The notes beneath the pieces are model-generated. The model worked only from the letters and a program-made list of their open reading frames with translations, was not told the origin of the DNA and did no database searches. From Solirubrobacteraceae bacterium (GTDB lineage: Bacteria; Actinomycetota; Thermoleophilia; Solirubrobacterales; Solirubrobacteraceae), in assembly GCA_025935735.1 (NCBI GenBank), contig JAICUS010000148.1, forward strand, positions 1-11,151: a DNA stretch of 11,151 nt. The letters run 5' to 3'. Below are positions 1-6,379 of the stretch, piece by piece. Within the stretch, counting starts at the first letter, position 1, and each line of letters begins with the position of its first letter. Made by a program: the position numbers and the translations under genes.

Positions 1-97
1 GCGCGGCCAGCTGCTCGGCGAAGTCCTCGTCGATCCGCCGGGCGAGCCCGGCCATCGTCCCGCGCTCCAGGCGATACCGCCTCATGCTTGCGAACAT
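1..97 (-). CDS. Partial small protein, probably ABM-like (N-terminus only)
   Basis: Only the first 32 codons are present; the gene runs off the left edge. The protein begins MFASMRRYRLERGTMAGLAR and continues with RIDEDFAEQLAA. A start of the form M-x-A-S-x-R-R-Y-R-x-x-x-G-x followed by an amphipathic helix is typical of small (about 100 residue) antibiotic-biosynthesis-monooxygenase-like proteins of actinobacteria. Those are dimeric alpha/beta-barrel proteins, usually of unknown substrate. The start is set by a good ribosome binding site (AAGGGAG, 104-110 on the minus strand) six bases before the ATG. A promoter at 135-162 lies just upstream. The family call rests on the N-terminal pattern alone; that this is a gene start is firmer than its function. 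Confidence 0.6.
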   Translation of the reverse strand, partial: MFASMRRYRLERGTMAGLARRIDEDFAEQLAA

Positions 98-134
98 CCG
101 CTGCTCCCTTCTTCGGCGTGCGGAGCGACGACCG

Positions 135-162
135 ACGCTACTCCTCGCCCGGCGACCGTCAA
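135..162 (-). promoter_or_regulatory. Promoter of the leftmost partial gene
   Basis: On the minus strand there is a -35 box TTGACG (162-157) and a -10 box TAGCGT (140-135), separated by 16 bases. This fits the TTGAC / TANNNT pattern of actinobacterial housekeeping sigma factors. Transcription would begin near 128, giving a leader of about 30 bases that contains the AAGGGAG ribosome binding site. The -35 box sits in a 10-base sequence (GTCAACCGGC on the plus strand) that occurs twice, at 158-167 and 171-180. The second copy offers another TTGAC in tandem and may be an operator half or an alternative -35. Confidence 0.5.
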
Positions 163-188
163 CCGGCCGCGTCAACCGGCGGACGCCG

Positions 189-1370
189 TCAGCGGTCGAG
201 CTCGAAGTCCGGCCAGCTGAGCAGCCACTTCTGCCAGACGTAGTAGTGGGTCGTGCGGCGGCGGTCGGCGGGGTCGCCCGCGTGCCGCATGCGGGCCCAG
301 TTCGCCCGCGCCCGCTCGCCCCGGGTCACGGTCGACGGCTTGCGCACGCTGATCGTCGCGCGGTAGGCGATCGTCCAGTCGATCTGCGCGTCCCACAGCG
401 CCTGCTCGCCCTTCGCGGCGGCCTTGCCCAGGTACTGGCCGATGCCCTTCCAGCTGAGGCCGAGGGCGGCGATGACGGTGGTCGCCCCCGCCGCGACTTT
501 GTCGCTGAACAACAGCAGGAGGATGCCGCCGGCCAGCAGGAGCACGGCGAGCACCGCCGGGATCAGCAGGTGACGGCGCAGGGCCTTGACCGCGAACTCG
601 TGCAGGCGCGCGACGACCTCCTCGGCGGTGCCGACGTAGTCGCTGAGGTGCAGCAGGTCCCGCGCGGCGACGTCGCCGGCGAGGATCGAGCGCCAGATCC
701 CGCCCTGCCTGCGGATGTGCTCGGGGGCGAACTCCCGCCCGTGCGCGTTCAGCTGCTCCGACCACAGCGCGAGCGAGTTGAGGACGCTGTGCGCGGCGTT
801 CGGCGGCAGGCTCGTCGCCAGCGCCAGGAGCGGCTTCGACACCTCCGGGATGCCGCGCGCGAGCGCCGCGCGGTCGCTGCCGATGCACAGCGCCTCCAGC
901 TGGCCGCCGAGCGTGAACGCCATCCCGCGGAAGTGGTCCTGGACGTAGAGCTCGCGCAGCAGGTCCGCGCGGACGGCCCGGACCGTCTTCGCGGCGTCCC
1001 GATCGGGCTGCGCCGGGAGCGCGGGATTGCTCTCGCGCCCGATGAGCTTCTTGGCCGCGTTGCCGATCTGGCCCGCCAGGACGCTCCAGCGCTCGTCCTC
1101 GGCGAGCCCTGGGTCGTCGTCTGGCCACGGCTCGCGCTTGCCGTCGGCCGCCCAGCTCAGCGCGAGGCCGACGCGCCAGCCGAGCAGGAACGAGGCCGAG
1201 ACGAGCGGGTCCCCGCTGGGCGTCGTCCACGTGGTCGCGGCCGAGGCGAAGCTCCCACCGACGTCCGTGAACTGCCCGGCGCCGTTCGCGCGCTTGCCGT
1301 CCTCCGGTGCTGGGGCCTGCTCGACGACGGTCTGGCCTGCCGCCTCCGGGTCCTGCGTGTCGTCAGCCAT
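189..1370 (-). CDS. Unrecognised membrane-anchored protein, 393 aa
   Basis: I do not recognise this family. From the ATG at 1370 the product has 393 residues. Residues 1-50 are acidic and low in complexity. Residues 60-260 are mostly helical and soluble-looking, with W-rich spots such as FLLGWRVGLALSW (61-73). A strong transmembrane helix is at about 267-288 (HLLIPAVLAVLLLAGGILLL), with a possible second one at 292-306. The tail of about 85 residues contains GLSWKGIGQYLGKAAAKGEQ (304-322 region), LWDAQIDWTIAYRAT and a basic segment ending YYVWQKWLLSWPDFELDR. An in-frame GTG at 1424 would add 18 residues, but a -35-like TTGACG (1411-1406) lies inside that extension, so I prefer 1370. The gene is divergent from the TasA-like operon. 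Codon use is normal for the window. It could be a sensor or an effector-linked protein; nothing in the sequence decides this. Confidence 0.75.
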   Translation of the reverse strand: MADDTQDPEAAGQTVVEQAPAPEDGKRANGAGQFTDVGGSFASAATTWTTPSGDPLVSASFLLGWRVGLALSWAADGKREPWPDDDPGLAEDERWSVLAGQIGNAAKKLIGRESNPALPAQPDRDAAKTVRAVRADLLRELYVQDHFRGMAFTLGGQLEALCIGSDRAALARGIPEVSKPLLALATSLPPNAAHSVLNSLALWSEQLNAHGREFAPEHIRRQGGIWRSILAGDVAARDLLHLSDYVGTAEEVVARLHEFAVKALRRHLLIPAVLAVLLLAGGILLLLFSDKVAAGATTVIAALGLSWKGIGQYLGKAAAKGEQALWDAQIDWTIAYRATISVRKPSTVTRGERARANWARMRHAGDPADRRRTTHYYVWQKWLLSWPDFELDR

Positions 1371-1382
1371 CGCGTTGGCGCG

Positions 1383-1411
1383 ACACTCCCAGACCGCTCG
1401 CGTGGCGTCAA
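1383..1411 (-). promoter_or_regulatory. Possible promoter of the 393-aa membrane protein gene
   Basis: On the minus strand TTGACG (1411-1406) is followed after 17 bases by GAGTGT (1388-1383), and the ATG at 1370 comes 12 bases later. The -35 is good and the -10 is weak, since it lacks the first T of TANNNT. If used, the RNA would begin about 5-6 bases before the ATG, giving an almost leaderless message; no ribosome binding site stands at a normal distance. The surrounding CCGGTTGAC is the same sequence as in the promoter at 135-162. Confidence 0.3.
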
Positions 1412-1482
1412 CCGGGCTCGCCACTCGGGCATTGTGTCGCGCTAAAGAACGGAGCGTCGCGGTCGACTACGGGGGTTGCCCC

Positions 1483-2052
1483 ATGTCGCGCCTGAAGCTG
1501 CTCATCTCGCAGCCCCAAACCGCTGTCGGGGCACTGCTGACCGTCGCCCTCGCGGCGACGGCGGTCGTCGGGTCGGGCGCCGACTTCACGGCGTCCTCGG
1601 CGAACCCCGCCAACACGTTCTCGGCGGGGACGCTGCACCTCGTGAACTCCAAGGAGGGCGTGGCGGTGCTCACCGGGACCGGCCTGCAGCCGGGCGGCGC
1701 GGCCGCGGTGGGCACGGTCGACCTCGAGAACGACGGGTCGCTGAGCGGCGATCTCCAGCTGTCGCGCAGCGCGCCGGCGGACTCCGACGCCACGAACCCG
1801 CTGTCGGGCAAGATCGACCTGAGCGTCGTCGACTGCGGCGCCTTCGCCGGCGGGAACGCGCCGGCGTGCGGCGACGGTGACGACGTGACGCGGTACACGG
1901 GCACGCTGGCGGCGATGACGCCGGTCGCGCTGGGGAGCTACGCCGCGGGCGAGAAGCACCGGCTCCAGTTCCGGGCGGCGCTCGACGGCTCCGCCGGCGA
2001 CGCCTACCAGGGCGGCGACACGTCGGTGCGCTTCGACTTCGACGCCGGCTGA
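1483..2052 (+). CDS. TasA/camelysin-like secreted protein, 189 aa
   Basis: Predicted secreted subunit of the TasA/CalY (camelysin) family, whose Bacillus members form extracellular matrix fibres after cleavage by SipW. A signal peptide spans about 1-33: basic MSRLK, a hydrophobic stretch 13-29, then a possible S-G-A cleavage site at 31-33 before DFTASS. Family landmarks follow: NTFSAGTLHL (44-53), LQPGGAAAVGTVDLENDGSL (68-87; compare the LKPGD...FENNGSL pattern of TasA) and YQGGDTSVRFDF near the C-terminus (175-187). Two cysteines (118 and 129) could form a disulfide. The ATG at 1483 is chosen because GGGGG at 1471-1475 lies seven bases before it and the signal peptide begins there; the open frame extends much further upstream but antisense to the neighbouring gene. 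It is the first gene of a four-gene operon, three bases before the signal peptidase gene. Fibre formation here is an inference. Confidence 0.85.
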   Translation: MSRLKLLISQPQTAVGALLTVALAATAVVGSGADFTASSANPANTFSAGTLHLVNSKEGVAVLTGTGLQPGGAAAVGTVDLENDGSLSGDLQLSRSAPADSDATNPLSGKIDLSVVDCGAFAGGNAPACGDGDDVTRYTGTLAAMTPVALGSYAAGEKHRLQFRAALDGSAGDAYQGGDTSVRFDFDAG

Positions 2053-2055
2053 GCC

Positions 2056-2556
2056 ATGCGGGCGCTGTCGCTGATCACGTCGGCCGGGGCGCTCGTGCTG
2101 GCGGTCGCGCTCGTCGTGCCCGCGCTGCTGGGCTGGCAGCGCTACGCGATCGTCTCCGGCTCGATGAGCGGTTCCTACGACCGCGGGTCGCTCGTGTTCG
2201 ACGAGGTCGTGCCGGTCGACCGGCTGCGCGTCGGCGACGTGATCACCTACCGCCCGCCGACGGCCGATCACCTCATCACGCACCGGATCGCCTGGATCGG
2301 CCGCGCCCGCGACGGCGCGCGGCTCTTCCGCACGCGCGGCGACGCGAACCCGGTCGCCGACCCCTGGACGTTCCGGCTCGACCGGGCGACGCAGGCCCGC
2401 GTGCGCTTCGGCGTCCCGTACGCCGGCTACGCCGTGGCGGCGCTCGCGCGGCGCGACGTGCGGCTCGTCGGCATCGCGCTGCCGGCGCTGCTGCTCGCCG
2501 CCTGGTCGCTGATCGGGCTGTGGCGGCGCCTGGACGAGCCGGTGGCGGCGGCATGA
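2056..2556 (+). CDS. sipW: SipW/ER-type signal peptidase I, 166 aa
   Basis: Membrane-bound serine peptidase that removes signal peptides from exported proteins, here most likely from the TasA-like neighbours. An N-terminal membrane helix lies at about 8-25 and a C-terminal one at about 136-156. The catalytic region has SGSMSGSY (34-41, nucleophile Ser36) and LITHRI (73-78). The latter places His76 where classical bacterial enzymes have the general-base lysine, which marks the SipW/eukaryotic ER type. RTRGDANPVADPW (92-104) supplies the conserved Asp96. The length suits the family. The gene begins three bases after the TasA-like stop and ends in an ATGA overlap with the Ig-repeat gene, so translation is probably coupled; no strong ribosome binding site of its own is visible. 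The family call is secure; the substrates are inferred from context. Confidence 0.93.
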   Translation: MRALSLITSAGALVLAVALVVPALLGWQRYAIVSGSMSGSYDRGSLVFDEVVPVDRLRVGDVITYRPPTADHLITHRIAWIGRARDGARLFRTRGDANPVADPWTFRLDRATQARVRFGVPYAGYAVAALARRDVRLVGIALPALLLAAWSLIGLWRRLDEPVAAA

Positions 2557-4001
2557 CCCGCATCGCGCTCGCCGCGCTGGCCGTGCTCGCGCTGGCCGCG
2601 GCGCCCCGCTCCGGCGCCGACTTCACGGCGAGCGCGAGCTCGCCCGGCAACCACTTCACCGCCGCGGCGGACTTCAACACGGTCGCCGTGGCGCTGGCCG
2701 ATCCCGGCGCCACCGTGCAGGGCACGGTCGGGCTGACGGCCACCGCCGGCTCGGGGCGCGGGATCGCCACGGTGCGCATCGACGCCGCCGTGGCCGGGAG
2801 CGGCACCTGGAGCGCCGTCTGCACGGCCGCGAGCGCTCCGTACCAGTGCAGCTGGGACACGACCGGCGTCGCGGACGGCCGCTACGACCTGCGCGCGGTC
2901 GCCACCGACGCCGCGGGCTACACGCGCACGGCCACGGTGGCCTCGCGCACGGTCGACAACCAGCCGCCGGCGGTGGCGCTCAACAACCCCGGCCTGTACG
3001 TCGGCGGGACCGTCGCGCTGGGCGCCACCGCGAGCGATCCCGGCTCCGGCGTCCTCAACGTCAAGGTCCAGCAGCGCGCCCAGGGCGCGACGACGTGGAA
3101 CGACGTCTGCACGGACACCTCGACGCCGTACGCCTGCAGCCTCAACACGACCGCGCTGACCGACGGCATGTACGAGCTGCGCGCCGTCGCCGCCGACCGG
3201 GTCGGCCGCTCGACGGCGACCGCGCCGGTGACGGCGCGGGTCGACAACACCGCGCCGACCGCGACCGGCAGCGTGCCGGCGACCGGGCGCGGCACGGTGA
3301 CCGTGTCCGCCACCGCGAGCGACTCCGAGTCCGGCATCGCCTCGGTCTCCTTCGAGGCGCTCTACGGCGGCGTCTGGTACCCGGTGTGCGTCGACACCAC
3401 CGCGCCGTACTCCTGCAGCGCGGACTCCCACTCGGTCGCGGACGGCAGCTACAGCCTGCGCCTCGTCACGACCAACGGCGCCGGCGTGAAGACGACCAGT
3501 TCCACGTTCCCGATCCAGGTCGACAACACCGCCCCGGCCGGGGCCGACGTGCAGGCCGGCAACGGCGGCGGCGTACCCGGGCAGCTCGACTCCGGCGACT
3601 GGCTGACGCTGACCTACAGCGAGCCGATCGCGCCGGGCTCGGTGCTCTCCGGCTGGACCGGCGCCGCGCAGGCCGTGCGGGTGATGGTCTCCGCCGCCGA
3701 CCAGCTCGACGTCTACGACGCCGCCGGCACGACCCGGCTCAACCTGGTGTCCACCGGCCTCGACCTGAACCTGGGCGCGGACTTCGTCACCGCCGCCGCC
3801 GACTTCGACGCGACGATGACCCAGAGCGGCAACTCGATCACGGTCACGCTGGGCGCGCTGCGCACCGGCACGCTCGCCGCCTCGCCGGGCGGTGTCGGCA
3901 CGCTCACCTGGAAGCCGTCGGCTTCCGCCACGGACCTCGCCGGCAATGCCGGCACGACCACGCTCGTCACCGAGAGCGGCGCGGGGGACGCCGACTTCTG
4001 A
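2553..4001 (+). CDS. Secreted protein with three Ig-like repeats, 482 aa
   Basis: Predicted surface or extracellular protein. A signal peptide (about 1-22) ends in SGADFTAS, the same sequence as in the TasA-like protein two genes upstream. Three bacterial Ig-like repeats of 93-96 residues follow (about 45-137, 138-232, 233-326). Each has a W-x(2-3)-V-C core, a Ser/Thr-Ala/Thr-Pro-Tyr-x-Cys loop and an (A/T)-D-G-x-Y-x-L-R-x-V strand, and each ends in V-D-N-x-x-P. Cysteine pairs are C90/C99, C186/C195 and C279/C288, always nine apart, so one small disulfide loop per repeat is likely. Residues 330-482 form a separate beta-rich domain with a SGDWLTLTYSEPIAPG motif (347-362), resembling the adhesin-type domains that often follow such repeats. 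There is no sortase motif or C-terminal anchor. The start is the ATG overlapping the peptidase stop, with GGTGG seven bases before it; the end overlaps the next ATG by one base. A role in adhesion or matrix is inferred. Confidence 0.85.
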   Translation: MTRIALAALAVLALAAAPRSGADFTASASSPGNHFTAAADFNTVAVALADPGATVQGTVGLTATAGSGRGIATVRIDAAVAGSGTWSAVCTAASAPYQCSWDTTGVADGRYDLRAVATDAAGYTRTATVASRTVDNQPPAVALNNPGLYVGGTVALGATASDPGSGVLNVKVQQRAQGATTWNDVCTDTSTPYACSLNTTALTDGMYELRAVAADRVGRSTATAPVTARVDNTAPTATGSVPATGRGTVTVSATASDSESGIASVSFEALYGGVWYPVCVDTTAPYSCSADSHSVADGSYSLRLVTTNGAGVKTTSSTFPIQVDNTAPAGADVQAGNGGGVPGQLDSGDWLTLTYSEPIAPGSVLSGWTGAAQAVRVMVSAADQLDVYDAAGTTRLNLVSTGLDLNLGADFVTAAADFDATMTQSGNSITVTLGALRTGTLAASPGGVGTLTWKPSASATDLAGNAGTTTLVTESGAGDADF

Positions 4002-4864
4002 TGCGGGTTGCGGTCACACTCGCCCTCGTCGTCGCCGCGTTCGCGGTCGCGCTCATCGACCCGCACGGCAGCCGCGCCGAGACCGCCCGCGCCATGGCCT
4101 CCGGCGCCACCGGCGCGCTGAGCATCGCCAACTCCGGCGAGGGGCGCGCGATCCTCGACGCGTCGGGGCTGCGGCCCGGCGCGACGGTCACCGGCACGGT
4201 GACGATCGGCAACACCGGGCAGGTCGCCGGCCGGTTCGCCGTCCGCCCGACCGGTCTGGCCGACACGCCGGGCGCGGGCGGCGGCGCGCTCTCGCAGCGG
4301 CTGCAGCTCCAGCTGGCCGACGTGACCGCGAACCGGGTCCTCTACACAGGCACGGCCGCGGGCCTCACGCCCGTCGACGTCGGCGACCTGGCCGCGGGCG
4401 AGAGCCGCACCTTCGCGCTCACGGCCACGTTCCCGCCCGGCGCCGACGACGACCGCTATCAGGGCGCCACGGTCAGCTTCGGCCTGGAGTGGTCGGCGAC
4501 TGCGGCGGAGCCGGCGGTCACCGCGACCCCGACGGACACCCCGGCGCCGGCGCCGCCCGCCACGGCACCGACGCCGATCGCGCCCAAGAAGGCCGCGATG
4601 GCCGACCGGGTCGGCCTGCCGCCGGCGAAGCGCTGCCTCGGGCGGCAGCTGCGGGTCCACGTGCGCACGCCCGACCACGCCAAGCTCGTCTCCGCCACGC
4701 TGCGTTCCGGCCACCGGACCGCCAAGGCCACCGCCCGCCGCCCGACCGTCGTGCTGACCCGGCTGCCCCGCGGCCGCGTCACCGTCACCCTCGAGGTCCG
4801 GACCGCGGCGAAGCACACCTACCGGGCGAGCCGGGCCTACAAGAGCTGCGCCAAGGCCCGCTGA
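4001..4864 (+). CDS. TasA-like protein with Pro/Thr linker and C-terminal domain, 287 aa
   Basis: Second TasA-like secreted protein of the operon. The signal peptide covers about 1-27 (hydrophobic 4-19, then SRA before ETARA). The TasA-like domain (about 37-166) matches the first subunit: IANSGEGRAILDASGLRPGA (42-61), VTIGNTGQVAGRF, LYTGTAAGLTPVDVGDLAAG (114-133) and DRYQGATVSFGLEW (151-164). Residues 168-195 are a Pro/Thr/Ala linker. Residues 200-287 are a basic, beta-rich domain bounded by C212 (KRCLGRQLRVHVR) and C283 (YKSCAKAR), with a LPRGRVTVTLEVRT strand. I know such modules at the C-termini of many secreted Solirubrobacterales proteins, function unknown. The start codon overlaps the previous stop (TGATG), so translation is coupled. 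It could cap or anchor fibres made by the first subunit; that is an inference from the extra domain. Confidence 0.8.
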   Translation: MRVAVTLALVVAAFAVALIDPHGSRAETARAMASGATGALSIANSGEGRAILDASGLRPGATVTGTVTIGNTGQVAGRFAVRPTGLADTPGAGGGALSQRLQLQLADVTANRVLYTGTAAGLTPVDVGDLAAGESRTFALTATFPPGADDDRYQGATVSFGLEWSATAAEPAVTATPTDTPAPAPPATAPTPIAPKKAAMADRVGLPPAKRCLGRQLRVHVRTPDHAKLVSATLRSGHRTAKATARRPTVVLTRLPRGRVTVTLEVRTAAKHTYRASRAYKSCAKAR

Positions 4865-4892
4865 GCCCGCGGCGCGTGGCAGTGTTGGCGGC

Positions 4893-5762
4893 ATGTCCGC
4901 CATCCGCTACGAGGTCCGCGACCGCAAGGCCTACATCACGCTCGACCGCCCGGAGCGCCTGAACGCGATCACGGCCGAGATGGCGCGCGAGCTGGCCGCG
5001 GCCGTCGCGCGCGCCAACGACGACGAGACGGTGCGCGTGCTGATCGTGCAGGGCGCGGGCCGCGCCTTCAGCGCCGGCTACGACCTCCAGCGCTATGCCG
5101 AGCAGGGCGAGCGCCACCAGGGCGAGGTCTGGGACCCGATCAAGGACTACCGCGCGATGCGGGCCACCACCGAGGACTTCTTCTCGCTGTGGCGCTCGGC
5201 CAAGCCGACGGTCGCCAAGGTGCGCGGCTACGCGGTGGCGGGCGGGAGCGACATCGCGCTGTCCTGCGATGTCGTCGTGATGGCCGAGGACGCGCGGATC
5301 GGCTACATGCCCGCGCGGGTGTGGGGCTGCCCGACGACGGCGATGTGGGTCTACCGCCTCGGGCCCGAGCGGGCCAAGCGGATGCTGCTGACCGGCGACA
5401 CGATCGACGGCCGGCAGGCCGCCGACTGGGGCCTGGCGAGCGAGGCGGTGCCCGAGGCCGAGCTCGACGCCGCGGTCGAGCGCCTGGCCGATCGCATGGC
5501 CGGCGTGCCGATCAACCACCTGGTCATGCAGAAGCTGATGGTCAACCAGGCGCTGGACAACATGGGGCTGCAGTCGACGCAGATGGTGGCGACGCTGTTC
5601 GACGGGATCGCGCGCCACTCGCCCGAGGGCCGCTGGTTCGTCGACTTCGCCCAGCAGCACGGGTTCGGCGCCGCGGTGAGGTGGCGCGACGAGGGCCGGT
5701 TCATCCCCGACGGCGGCGGGCCGATCCCCACCGACGAGGAGATCAGGCGACCCGGTGCGTGA
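4893..5762 (+). CDS. Crotonase / enoyl-CoA hydratase family protein, 289 aa
   Basis: Cytoplasmic enzyme of the crotonase superfamily, which binds acyl-CoA thioesters in an oxyanion hole. The first oxyanion segment is GAGRAFSAGYDL (54-65) and the second is VRGYAVAGGSDIALSCDVVV (110-129); ADWGLASEAVPEAELDA (177-193) is the usual family segment. The two glutamates used for hydration are not evident: Asp120 stands where GGGCE has Glu144, and Ala141 (MPARVWG) where QPEILLG has Glu164. It may therefore be an isomerase, hydrolase or other crotonase rather than a true enoyl-CoA hydratase. A divergent C-terminal tail (240-289) follows a helix rich in M, Q and N. The ATG at 4893 gives the normal family N-terminus (RYEVRDRKAYITLDRPERLN). 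The gene lies 28 bases after the TasA-like operon, with no visible terminator or good promoter between. Its last 20 bases overlap the convergent gene on the minus strand. Confidence 0.88.
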   Translation: MSAIRYEVRDRKAYITLDRPERLNAITAEMARELAAAVARANDDETVRVLIVQGAGRAFSAGYDLQRYAEQGERHQGEVWDPIKDYRAMRATTEDFFSLWRSAKPTVAKVRGYAVAGGSDIALSCDVVVMAEDARIGYMPARVWGCPTTAMWVYRLGPERAKRMLLTGDTIDGRQAADWGLASEAVPEAELDAAVERLADRMAGVPINHLVMQKLMVNQALDNMGLQSTQMVATLFDGIARHSPEGRWFVDFAQQHGFGAAVRWRDEGRFIPDGGGPIPTDEEIRRPGA

Positions 5763-6237
5763 TCTTGGTGCGGTGCACGTTGGTGAAGCCGGACAACCGC
5801 CAGGTCTCCGCGCCACCCTCCACCGCGTAGCCCTCGACCTGCGCGCCCTTGATCTCGAGCAGGGTGCCGCCGCCCACGTTGAGCTGCTCGCCGGCCTGGT
5901 TCGCGGGAGCGATCGTCACCTTGACGTCGGTCTTGGTGCCCGCGTCGGCCAGCTGCTGGAGCTTGGCGGACTGCCGGCCCTTGTGCGACGTGACCGCGAC
6001 CATCTCCGGCGCTTCGCCTCCGGTCCAGTCCTCGAGGTTGCCGCCGGTCACCTTGACGTCGCCGACGCCGTGGATCTGGACGGTGCCGTGTGCGGACGGC
6101 GCGCGGGCGAGCATCTGCGCGACGGCGCGGTTGCCCACCGAGCGTTGCAGCGCGAGGACCGGATGGAGATCTCGGGGCGGCGGGGACGTTCGTGTGCGCT
6201 CCCGCTCGCGGCGGCGGTCGATCTCTCGCTCTGGCAT
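5743..6237 (-). CDS. LQRxxGNRAV-motif protein with beta-rich domain, 164 aa
   Basis: Small protein of unknown function. Residues 1-28 are highly charged and disordered (MPEREIDRRRERERTRTSPP). Residues 30-45 are LQRSVGNRAVAQMLAR, a motif I know from proteins associated with extracellular contractile injection systems (eCIS), often found before DUF4157 or toxin domains. Residues 50-164 form one compact, probably all-beta domain: VQIHGVGDVKVTGG (53-66), WTGGEAPEMVAVTSHKGRQS (71-90), VKVTIAPANQAGEQLNVGGG (105-124), and TWRLSGFTNVHRTKITHRV at the end. The pattern is loosely reminiscent of the Hcp/tube-protein barrel, but I cannot prove a relationship. There is no signal peptide or membrane helix. 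No sheath, tube, baseplate or AAA+ gene of an injection system lies in the window, so this is an orphan here. A good ribosome binding site is not visible; the ATG at 6237 is the only Met upstream of the motif. Confidence 0.75.
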   Translation of the reverse strand: MPEREIDRRRERERTRTSPPPRDLHPVLALQRSVGNRAVAQMLARAPSAHGTVQIHGVGDVKVTGGNLEDWTGGEAPEMVAVTSHKGRQSAKLQQLADAGTKTDVKVTIAPANQAGEQLNVGGGTLLEIKGAQVEGYAVEGGAETWRLSGFTNVHRTKITHRVA

Positions 6238-6334
6238 CGCGGGCGGACCGTATTCGCCGCGCGCCGCGAGCGCCCCCGCCGCGCCGGAGCCTGGCGTCCC
6301 GGAGTCCCGGCGCTCGGGGCGCGCCCCCGGGGTT

Positions 6335-6373
6335 CCGGGCCGCCGACCCCGAGCTGAGCGCGCAGCGGCCCGG
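6335..6373 (-). terminator. Hairpin after the sigma-factor operon, possible terminator
   Basis: A perfect 9-bp inverted repeat (CCGGGCCGC at 6335-6343, GCGGCCCGG at 6365-6373, 21-base loop) starts six bases beyond the stop of the CU044_5270-like gene. There is no T-run, as is common in GC-rich actinobacteria. A second 12-base palindrome, GGGGCGCGCCCC (6316-6327), lies just beyond. Position supports a terminator role; the GC content makes chance hairpins likely. Confidence 0.35.
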
Positions 6374-6379
6374 GAGCGA

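Noticed and set aside
84..1445. Long plus-strand open frame of 453 codons.
   Set aside because: Composition is Arg/Ala/Val-rich with no motif, and it is antisense to a better-supported gene with membrane helices.
1027..1482. Upstream extension of the first TasA-like gene.
   Set aside because: It lies antisense over the 393-aa protein gene; the ribosome binding site and signal peptide support 1483.
2846..4000. Long upstream extension of the second TasA-like gene within the Ig-repeat gene.
   Set aside because: It is an Arg/Gly-rich shadow frame; the signal peptide and the TGATG junction fix the start at 4001.
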